Shown piece by piece: positions 55,758 through 64,000 of a DNA stretch of 64,000 nt. The DNA lies in contig MU128965.1 of assembly GCA_014904985.1 (NCBI GenBank), positions 161,494-225,493 on the forward strand. The letters are read 5' to 3'. Position 1 is the first letter of the stretch; every line of letters begins with the position of its first letter. The notes beneath the pieces are model-generated. The model saw nothing but the letters and a program-made list of their open reading frames with translations. It made no database searches and had not been told where the DNA came from. A program made the position numbers and the translations under genes. The stretch comes from Hydnum rufescens UP504. Its lineage: Eukaryota; Basidiomycota; Agaricomycetes; Cantharellales; Hydnaceae.

Positions 55758-56623
55758 AGTCTTCCCTTGTTCTGCGTAATGGTCCAATCGGATACACTAA
55801 AGAGCATGCACCAAAACATCAGTTCCCCTCCCCTAAAGCACACTTTCCCTCGTCCCATTTATCAGTTCCATATGATTTTAAAAACGTTGTTCGACGAAGA
55901 TATCTGCCCCAGGGTCTTGCAGATGACACCGATTCAATAAGGTCTTTGTCAAGCCATCCGTGAAATTTACACCGCAAGTCGGGGATGTCGACTAGTCTTC
56001 TCTCCATACGTTACCACACGCTCGGTTCGTGCACCTATACGAGACATCTCAGTATCAATACACAGCACCTCTCAAGCGGGGTGCATATGCCCACCTATAA
56101 ACTACGTAAATGGAAAGAAATTTGTCGTCAGTGCAGCCAGGTCCGACATGCACGGAAAAGATACATACAGCGTGTCATAGGTTCATCTGCCGATCTAATC
56201 TGAACGAGGCGGTAGTACGCCCTGTCGTGATCACATTTTGGACAAGAAACTGAGCCAGCTCCCAGTCAAAAAGCAGTTTCTTCACGATCAATAGCGACAT
56301 GTGTCCCGTACCAGCAGTCTCGTCAGTGCCAAAATCAGCGGCTCCTAAAACGTCATCCACTGCTTTGCGTTTTAATTTAGTACGACTGGTCATCTACATA
56401 CCATGAGGATTGTAAGTGTTTACAAATATGTCCTCAGACCCCAGAAACGAGCCTGCTTAGTGATAGGAAACTTGTATGGACATGTCTGGCACGACCAATG
56501 GTTGGTTGAGCCATCATCTATGGAAATAATGAGCATATTCGCGCATGTTGGACAGAACAACATTTGAAACGGGAGCGGAACCTAATTACGTACGGCAAAA
56601 GCCTCAGTGCTCGCCACTGAAAG
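55758..56623. other. intergenic with one small unassigned ORF
   Basis: About 865 bp. Apart from the short minus-strand frame at 56175-56393, nothing recognisable is seen. Confidence 0.4.
56175..56393 (-). CDS. possible 72-residue protein, unassigned
   Basis: Single frame MTSRTKLKRKAVDDVLGAAD to FRLDRQMNL. The basic N-terminus followed by an amphipathic middle (MSLLIVKKLLFDWELAQFLV) looks protein-like, but no family is recognised. It may be the last exon of a longer gene or chance. Confidence 0.3.
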   Translation of the reverse strand: MTSRTKLKRKAVDDVLGAADFGTDETAGTGHMSLLIVKKLLFDWELAQFLVQNVITTGRTTASFRLDRQMNL

Positions 56624-57224
56624 ATGATCCCAAGGGTACGCGCGACCTTGGGGAGTGTCCGACCTTTGTCTCGTTCAGTGTCGTCATCTCCCCCTTGGTT
56701 CACAGCCTCTACACCACTTCCTCCATTACCCGTTACGCCTGGTCCAACCTCTGCAGTTCCCCAAGCCCCAAACACACCGCAAACGTGGTCGACCTCACAA
56801 CAGCCCCGACCTCCATCGGCGTCCTCTCCACGCTTCGAGCAGATTGCATATGAATTTCAGCCGGCACCTCTCAGTGCAATGGAAATGATCAATAACGAGC
56901 CAATTATCTTCACCGAGACTCGTATTGCTGTCTGCGAAGGTGGTATGTATCATATGTGCAGTTGAATTACGCCTCCCAATTACCCTCTCCGCAACGTCCT
57001 GTAGGGGGTGGACCATTGGGGCATCCCAAAATATATATTAATTTGGTGCGATGAATCTTGTCTGGTCCTTGAAGACTGTCATTTACCTCGCGTCTTTCCC
57101 AGGATAAACCCGGATCGAGGCCATGCGGGTATGACTTTCTTTGGACTCTATTCTTCGTGGCCTTGTCTCATCTATTGATCGTTGCCCCATGACCAATAGA
57201 TACTGGTGCGTGTGCCACAAATAA
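56624..57224 (+). CDS. NDUFS6: mitochondrial complex I subunit NDUFS6 (13 kDa-A), zf-CHCC
   Basis: Accessory zinc-binding subunit of NADH:ubiquinone oxidoreductase, matrix side. The start at 56624 gives MIPRVRATLGSVRPLSRSVS, a basic, Ser-rich mitochondrial presequence, then a Pro-rich segment. The conserved part is [47 protein letters not shown] and LDKPGSRPCGYWCVCHK. Exons are about 56624-56942, 57005-57045, 57103-57128 and 57200-57224, with standard GT-AG introns of 54-71 nt. The C...GHP...C pattern is the family hallmark. The usual final CGYCGLRF is replaced by CGYWCVCHK, which could reflect a one-base error in the tiny last exon. The ORF is longer at the N-terminus than the mature subunit. 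Confidence 0.8.
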
Positions 57225-57505
57225 ACGTGTCCATGTCTCCTGTCTAACCGTTACCCTTGGGTTCTTAGTGGATTACGCTTCGAAAGGGCCCATCGTCATT
57301 GAGACAATTGTAGTTATGCAGCCACTTGTGTGTGAGAATATAGATTCCATACAATCGCTATTCCTTAGGGCTAGGGAGACGACGGGTGATTAGGCTGTCG
57401 GTTTTCCTAATATTGCGTCTACCTTGAAGTGAAGAGCTACATACAAGTCAATGAGGGAGGTGCTATTGGATTGGCGGATGAGAGTGGTGAGTTGATATAA
57501 AGGAG

Positions 57506-58495
57506 CTACCGCAAGCCCTTGACATTATCTATGATATCAGTCATTTTTGATGTGGAAGTCAACACGTCTGTACGCTTGGAGAAAAGTTGCTCGAACGCAT
57601 CGACTGATTCCTCAGTCTGGACAGGTAATTGTCAGGTTCATAGGACCAGTGTCTTCAAGGAACGAAAAATCAATGCTCGCCTCTATGTCGCACCAATCGA
57701 GGTTCTCCCAGGGTTCTTCCCTTTCCTCTCGCATCTTGCTGAGGATTTCCCTTCGAATCTGAGATAAGCCCCCAAAGAGCTGCTGACCGCCCTTTTCTTC
57801 GGCCTTGCGCGCTGTGACCTGGACCTCTTTAATTTCCCCCGTCTTTTTCGCCTTCTTCACGACGGGTGCTGGTGGGTTCGGGTCGTCAGGATCCGGAGGA
57901 GGTCCGTCCGACTCCTCGTCGGAATCCCGTCGTCTTTCCCGTGCAGTGGTACGCCGCGCTATCACGTCAAGATATGTTTGACTTGGTCTGAACTGGTGTG
58001 TCTCGCTTATGGGATGGAGGTGTAGTCGTCCTTAGGGATTACGTCATGTTAGTGTCCCAAGTAAAGGATCTTGGAGATGAGTTCACCGTCGCGAACGACC
58101 CCGAGGACATACTCGCCCCGATGAGCAACCTTTTCGCTGAGGAGGCGTACCTCGCTTAGACGAAGTTCCTCAGGTTCTTTGTCTTTCAGTTTTATGTCGT
58201 GAACTGCTGCCTCTTCGCGATCTTCCTCGTAACGTGCAGCGCCATAGGCCCGACCCCGATCTGCATTCCAGACCTCGGGGCGCACGTCGATAGGGACATG
58301 TATTTCATAGCGACCAGCTTTTGATTTTTGACGGGCTTTTATACGCTTTCCAGCTTGAGCAGCAGTGGGTGGAGTCTGTAGTGGACGCGAGAGAAGCTGA
58401 AACTGGTGCAGGTGGAGATGGGGGTGCAATGCCTGTGAGAAATGCACAGGTAGCGTCGTCAACAGCTCGTCCTCTTCCTCGCCAGGTGTATCCAT
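57506..58495 (-). CDS. RPC37: RNA polymerase III subunit RPC37 (human RPC5/POLR3E N-terminal homologue)
   Basis: TFIIF-like Pol III subunit that pairs with RPC53 and acts in initiation and termination. The start at 58495 gives MDTPGEEEDELLTTLPVHFS, then LHLHQFQLLSRPLQTPPTAA, ARQKSKAGRYEIHVPIDVRP, RGRAYGAARYEEDREEAAVH and GEYVLGVVRD. A 56-nt intron (58031-58086, with CTAAC branch site) leads to GRLHLHPISETHQFRPSQTY then LDVIARRTTAR, the family's LHL-P...QFRPS..YLD signature. An acidic/basic linker (RRRDSDEESDGPPPDPDD) precedes LSQIRREILSKMREEREEPW ENLDWCDIE. The last piece, EESVDAFEQLFSKRTDVLTS to VKGLR (stop 57506-57508), is in another frame, so a further intron or a one-base error lies near 57600. 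Overall size suits a fungal RPC37. Confidence 0.82.
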
Positions 58496-58890
58496 ATCGC
58501 AGAAACTCCGGAAGCAAAGGGCACGCCTCAGCTTCTGTGGAATCAGTAAAAAAATCAACCTCAGCGAGCTGGACCGTGGGCTATTCTCTTTTTTTTTCTT
58601 TCAGTCCTTGAGCGCTCACTAGCGGCGTTCCTGCAAGACTCGCACCAATGGCAGAGACCGCTCTTTCGCCTCCGAATCTCAGTGGTGACGCGAACTTCAG
58701 CCACTGCAGCAGGTGGAGAGGCAGAGGCTATCAATACCAATGGTACGCAAACTGTGGATCCTAGGCTTGACGAGCTCCATGAAAATCTGGACGATGCGGC
58801 TACCGTAGCATCAGCACACACTCTTGGTGAAGATTCCGGCATAGACGTAAAGGTAGCTGAAAACACAGAAGCTGTCCCAGCTTCTCCGCG

Positions 58891-61800
58891 ATGGAATCCT
58901 TAAAGGCAAAGGCGTCCGTGACTGCAGATGCTAAGACTCGAACGACCAACGGCGCTGCTAAATCTGGTGTACGTGCCTCCACTGCATCCAAGTCGGCACC
59001 TCCTCCCGCGAGAAGTGTGCCCGCTGGCAGACCATCTGTTGCGAGTTTTTCTGCCCCAGCCGCTCGTGCCGCTGTCCCTTCATCAGCGACTACAGCTGCA
59101 AAGAGGGTTCTGGGTTCGTCGACGACTTCAAGACCACCTCCATCAACTTCCGCTCCTTCGAAGTCAACTACCGCGACAACCAGTGCTGTCGCTGCACGTA
59201 GACAATCCGGCGTAGTCCCTGTCGCCAAGACTCCTGTCCCCAGACCGTCTTCCGTGACACAAACGGCGGCTGCAAAATCTGCCCTTCGTTCTAGCAGTGC
59301 AGTAAATAAGAGTCCAACAGATCCACCTCCCACCTTGGCAGGCAATCAACCCTCTTCTCCAACGCCCTCGACTGCCGCGCCCGCCAAATCCAAGTCATTA
59401 TCGACCGATGTTGCCAAGAAATCAATGGCAACTCGCTCGTCTGCTACTGCCGGGCCCCCACCTGTAGCACGCCACGTTGCTGGACGGGCCAGCATATCTG
59501 TGGTTTCACGTGGTGCCGCTCCCACCTTCAAGGATAGTAAAGAACCTCCCAAAGATACTTCCAAGGGCAACGAAGAGCTCGAAGCCCAGGTGTGCCATGT
59601 CCCCTTTTCTAACCTTCTTTCTCTCTTTGACATTTCGCATATGATATCTATAGCTCGGGGCAGCGACGACAGAGTTAGCTACCAAGACTGAACAGATCGC
59701 AAACTTGGAGCAAGAGTTAGCAACTCTCCGCGAGAACCTGCAGGATGCCATCTCTCAATCCGTAGCTCACACTGAGGACCTCGAAAAGCTTCAAACTGCC
59801 GTTAAGGAGGGCACAGTGGCGCGACAGATCCTAGAAGGAGATCTACAGACCCTGAAGGAGTCTGCTGCCAATGCTACTGCGAAGATCGAAGCGCTTCTGC
59901 AGGCAAATGCCGAAGTGGGTGCAAATCTAGTGTACAGTCTGTGTGCATTGATTCAAAAGTTCGTTCTTTTCGGGTCCCTTTAGCTCGAGCGTACTGGCGC
60001 CCACCTGGCCGATTCTGAGGGCAAAATCGCCACGCTCGCAGCGGATCTTGCCTCGGTACAAAACGAGCTGGCTAAGGCGAATGAAGCTCTCCGCTCTGCA
60101 GCCGATGCCAAATCGTTCGACCAACAGCAGTGGGCAGAGTCTGCAGCCATCGACCGTGAGGCGTTGTTAAAAAGCCAACGCCGAGCTCCACGCGATCCAG
60201 ACGCACGTTGCGACTCTCACTGCGACGCACACCGACGCACTTTCGGCTGGGGCGTCGAAGGAAGCAGAACTGCGAACCCTTGTCGATGCGCACGAAGGAA
60301 CTATCACCTCATTGCGTTCTAAACTGGATGGCTCGGCACAAGAGAACACCGACCTCGCCGCAAGGATATCCGAGCTCGAGGTGGAAGTCCTTGAGAGCAA
60401 GGACGCTACCGAGAATGCGCTAGACGAGCATCGGAAGGAGGTCGCGGCACTCAAAGCGCAGCACTGGCAAGATAAGGATCTACTTACCAAGACGTTGCAA
60501 GAAGATCTACAACGTGCAGTTGCGGCGCACCAACAGGCCACGAAGGAGTGGGAGGAGACGAGTAAGACGCTTCGCGAGAGACATTCTACTGAGCTTGCAG
60601 CCGCCATTACTGAGGCCGAGAATAAGGCCGTGGGGAATGGGGAGGCTGCGTTAAAGGCCTTGTCCCAGGAACATGAGAGGTTGATCGCTGTAAAGGAGGG
60701 ACAGCACACCACAAGCTTGGCAGAGTTAACGAGTGCGCATGAGGCATCCAGCGGGAGCCTCAAAGAAACCATCGACAAATTAACGGAGGAACTCAAGGTC
60801 CGCATATCATGTTTGGGTCCTTCGGTCCACCTCATTTCATTGGTTTATAGGGTCGAGAGGCCAAATTTGAAGCTCAAGTCCGGGAGATCAAGGGTCAGCA
60901 AGATGCGCTCTTGCAAAAGGCCTTTGATGATGCAAAGGTAAACATTTATGTGGTTTATTCCATATGCCGTACATGTTTACGCTTTTTTTTAGATCGAAGC
61001 TGGGAGCACGCATTCTACAGAGCTTTCATCTGTCCGTGCGGAATCTCAGGCCTCCCTCGAGCGGCTTCGAACGGGTTTCCAGCACGAGATTGAAGAGCTC
61101 AAGACGACTCATGCAGAGACCTTGGGAGAACAGACTAAAATGTCTGAGAAGCATGCCAAGGAGCTAACGCTCAACCTCGCTGCTACAACTGATGATTTGG
61201 CCAAAAGCAAGGCTGCCCTCGCTGCGGCACAAACCGAAATTGCTTCGCTCAAGACCCAAGTGGAGGAAGCGAATCGAGCTGCGGAAGCTGCTTCGATCAA
61301 TGCTGACGCCCAACTGAAAGGGCAAACCGTCCAAGCCAAGCAGGAGGCACAGAATGCTCGCGAGGACCTCGCTACCTTCAAGCAGCTGCTTGCCGAATCT
61401 CAGGAGTCGTTCGCAGCGGATATGGAGGGCACCAAGGCCACTCATAAACGCGAGTTGGAGGAGGTCGTTGCGAAGCACGTGGAACATACCGGAGCTCTGA
61501 AGGCATCGCACGGACAAGAACTCGCGCAACTCAGCAATGAAGGTGTCAAATTACGCAGCGCGCTCGAAGATGAACGGGAAGCAAAGGAGAAGGCGCTTGC
61601 CCAGATTGCGTCGCTCCAACAGGTTCGTTCGCCCCCACCGTCCCCTCGGAACGGCAATGCAGCAGGCGTGGGCAAGGATGAAATTGAGAAGCTCCATCGC
61701 GCCCACAACGCGACCCTCATGACGCTGGAGGCGGAACACAACTCGGGACTGCGGGCTTTGAAAGACGAGCTTGCTCGGAAGCAGGAGGCGGTTGATGAGG

Positions 61801-61995
61801 TGCGTGCGGAGAAGGAACGCAAAGAATTGGAGATTTCTTTCATGGCTGAGGAGAAGCGAGACGTGGAGGATGAGCTGCAGCGGTGCGTCTCTTGCAGTGG
61901 TGTTTTGCATTCTGGCCTGATTGTTGCCTCGCAGACACCTGGAGGAGATGAACGAGCTGAAGGCGCAACTGGCTTCTCTGAAGTCCAGTGCTTAA
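58891..61995 (+). CDS. large coiled-coil protein with basic Ala/Ser/Pro-rich head
   Basis: Not assigned to a family. From ATG 58891 (MESLKAKASVTADAKTRTTN) a 230-residue head rich in Ala, Ser, Thr, Pro and Lys/Arg precedes some 680 residues of heptad-like sequence: TEQIANLEQELATLRENLQD, DREALLKANAELHAIQTHVA, ISELEVEVLESKDATENALD, HAKELTLNLAATTDDLAKSK, KEKALAQIASLQQ, EKERKELEISFMAEEKRDVE and a final HLEEMNELKAQLASLKSSA, stop at 61995. Introns are at about 59589-59653, 59912-59981, 60797-60851, 60939-60992 and 61881-61934. An extra A in AAAAA at 60170 breaks the frame once. An upstream frame (58682-58903, GGEAEAINTNGTQTVDPRLD) may be a first exon from ATG 58647. A cytoskeletal or scaffold role is only a guess from the architecture. 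Confidence 0.75.
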
Positions 61996-62302
61996 TATCC
62001 TGAACCCCGCCTGTTTTCTCTACTGGGGCCTTAAATGATTCATTCCTTTTTACCAACTGATGTATACAGTAATGACTTATACCCGCGTATTTTTTTCAAT
62101 ATACATACTCCCCTTTTATTACAACATGGATATGGTCTGATGTTGGAGTGGATTTTCTCGGGGGTTGACAATGGAGGGAAGTTGCCGCCGTGAGACTTGT
62201 TGTCCCCAGTTGAATTGCCCCAGACTTCTCCGTCCCCCGAATCTCTCCATTCCGTTTTATTTTCGTTTTTTCGTCCCCTAATCACCCACCTCATCCTCCT
62301 TC
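61996..62302. other. intergenic spacer before YHM2
   Basis: About 307 bp, T/C-rich toward the downstream start (CCCACCTCATCCTCCTTC), as expected of a fungal promoter. Nothing else noted. Confidence 0.4.
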
Positions 62303-63877
62303 ATGGGCGTCACTAAAGAACCTGGCCAGAAGGGCGTCAATTGGTCTAATATTGCTGTCGGCACGTATAGGGGATCGAGTGAATGTGTCTAATCCTGACC
62401 TCAATCGACTTTTTCTAGGCGGAATCATGAACATGGTTGGTTTACCTCCTTCTACCCTCTTGTTGCTTGAGCCGTCGCCTAAATGAGCTAGTCCTTCCCC
62501 CTTGTGCATCTCCGGTTATTAGTTTGTGCGTCTTCCTCTTGCTTGGAAGATATGTTACTGACGATGTCCCCGTTCGTCCATGCAGGAGGTGTGTATATAT
62601 TTACTCGCTCCGCTTCGTTCATCTCTAAGTACAAATCCCTACTATCTTTTCCCATATGTGCTCGTCGCTGGGCGCTTGCATGTAAATTTAGGTCACGACC
62701 CTGGGCCAACCCCTCGAGGTCATCAAGACTCAAATGGCAGCAAATCGTTCCCAAAGTATGGTTCAGGCGCTAAGGACTGTCTGGTCGCGTGGTGGTGTTG
62801 TCGGCTTTTACCAGGGATTGATTCCTTGGGCCTGGATCGAGGCTTCTACCAAGGGAGCCGTCCTTCTCTTCACCGCGGCTGAGGTTGAGAAGGCCTCTGC
62901 TAGCTTTGGCATCAGCCAGGCAACCGGCGGGCTGCTCGGTGGGATCAGCGGTGGGGTAGCTCAGGCGTATGCCACTATGGGTATGTATGCCTTCCGCTTT
63001 TGGATATTGTTGGTGAAACTGCCTCGCAGAGCTAATGTGTATTCTTTTTTTTTTTTGTCTTTTTGAATTCGTCTTGGGCATGCAGGGTTCACAACGTGTA
63101 TGAAGACCGCGGAGATTACACGTTCTAAACAAGCAGCCTCTGGTATAAAACCACCATCGACATGGGTCGTTTTTGCAGATATCTACCGCAAAGAGGGCCT
63201 TGCGGGCGTGAACAAGGGAGTGAATGCCGTCGCAGTGCGACAGGCTACAAACTGGGGTCTCGGTACGTTCGTTAAGCCTCGACCATGATCGTCCCTGTCC
63301 CTGATGCTAAGTATTGTGATAGGATGGGTTTTGCACGGTTAGCGGAAGATGGTATTCGCTCGTACAAGGGGAAAAAGGAAGGTGAAGCTCTCACGGCCGT
63401 GGACAAAATTGCCAGTTCCGCACTCGGTGAGTCGCGTCCTATCGCAGTGTAAACCAACCTTGTATCAATTTTCCTCGACACAGGTGGGGCCCTTGGGACG
63501 TGGAACCAACCTATTGAAGTCGTCCGTGTCGAAGTACGCATTTTTTTTCATCAATTTTTGCGATCCCTAATGAACCTGACACGATTGATAACGTAGATGC
63601 AATCGATGGCAAAACAAGTACCAGGTGGAAACCGACCCGCCAAGCTGACGGTGTTCAATACGCTTGGGTATATCTACCGCGAGAACGGTATCAAGGGGTT
63701 GTATCGTGGTGTGACTCCTCGTATCGGCCTGGGTATATGGCAAACCATCTGCATGGTGTCGTTCGCTGATTATGTCAAGGAATGGTAAGTACCTTTCTTT
63801 CCTGCATTCTCGTCTAGGAGCTCAATTGTTCTGCCGGTATCTTCAGGGTGAAGGGTTCTCCAGCAAACACTAAATGA
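62303..63877 (+). CDS. YHM2: mitochondrial carrier YHM2 (citrate/oxoglutarate exchanger type)
   Basis: Inner-membrane SLC25 carrier; in yeast Yhm2 exchanges citrate for oxoglutarate and also binds mitochondrial DNA. The start at 62303 gives [20 protein letters not shown], then [25 protein letters not shown] (first P-x-[DE]-x-x-[KR] signature: PLEVIK), [82 protein letters not shown] and [14 protein letters not shown]. The third repeat reads [40 protein letters not shown] then [19 protein letters not shown]. The end is VKGSPANTK, stop at 63877. About seven introns. The second exon junction seems to need a 3-nt microexon GAG (62586-62588), the first intron looks like GC-AG, and one base is lacking at about 63324 before MGFARL. 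Confidence 0.9.
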
Positions 63878-64000
63878 AGCTGCTTGGGGCTTCCTTTTAG
63901 ATTTCTTGTCAAAACAGGGTTTATGGCCCCATAGCCACATTCTTGATGCCCTGTTTACCCGATTCTTGTGTTGTTCCTTGATGGCTATTAGACTTGTTTA

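Noticed and set aside
58647..58903. ATG at 58647 as the start of the coiled-coil gene
   Set aside because: Its frame does not join the main frame without an implausibly short (about 28-nt) intron plus another unseen one; ATG 58891 is simpler, though the upstream exon remains possible.

Overview
The window looks like part of an Agaricomycete (mushroom-type Basidiomycota) nuclear scaffold. Genes are split by many short GT-AG introns, mostly about 50-70 nt. There is a KDZ-superfamily transposase, a secreted cysteine-rich protein of a type common in basidiomycetes, and C2H2/fungal-trans, F-box and SET genes in styles usual for this class. A Ceratobasidiaceae/Rhizoctonia-like source is possible but is only an impression. 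Two 25-base N gaps (5750-5774, 20907-20931) show it is a gapped assembly.

Left half (1-32.5 kb) is repeat territory. 1-10 kb is an inverted repeat around a gap. Its arms hold a truncated (minus) and a continuous (plus) copy of one transposon with a Ulp1-like cysteine protease fragment and the 5' part of a KDZ transposase. A 620-bp fold-back element occurs twice. The plus-strand KDZ gene runs 9.3-13.2 kb and is followed 65 bp later by about 1.15 kb of a roughly 10-bp satellite, CTAGACATGY. Decayed TTTAGACAC arrays lie at 14.4-15.75 kb and, inverted, at 20.9-22.4 kb. 15.76-30.2 kb is a second giant inverted repeat. Each arm carries a GT15 mannosyltransferase-like gene, AGTCG-rich miniature elements and, on the inner side, a 1.1-kb fold-back element. 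The 6.2-kb centre holds a hAT relic, an LTR-like sequence, a 360-bp near-perfect palindrome and a damaged MFS transporter gene. A TA-flanked MITE candidate and a third GT15 copy follow.

Right half (35.5-64 kb) is ordinary gene space: secreted protein (-), HSP104 (-) divergent from acetoacetyl-CoA synthetase (+), a kinase with a C-terminal C1 domain (-), an unknown ORF (+), a C2H2/fungal-trans transcription factor (+), an F-box-like gene (-), a 1.1-kb fold-back repeat, a small SET protein (+), complex I subunit NDUFS6 (+), RNA polymerase III subunit RPC37/RPC5 (-), a long coiled-coil protein (+) and the mitochondrial carrier YHM2 (+). These are housekeeping, stress, chromatin and mitochondrial functions with no evident shared pathway.

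Many conserved genes need single-base corrections, often in homopolymers, to stay in frame. I read most of these as consensus errors and not true pseudogenes. No rRNA, tRNA or CRISPR array was recognised. Exon limits are by eye and internal boundaries are approximate.
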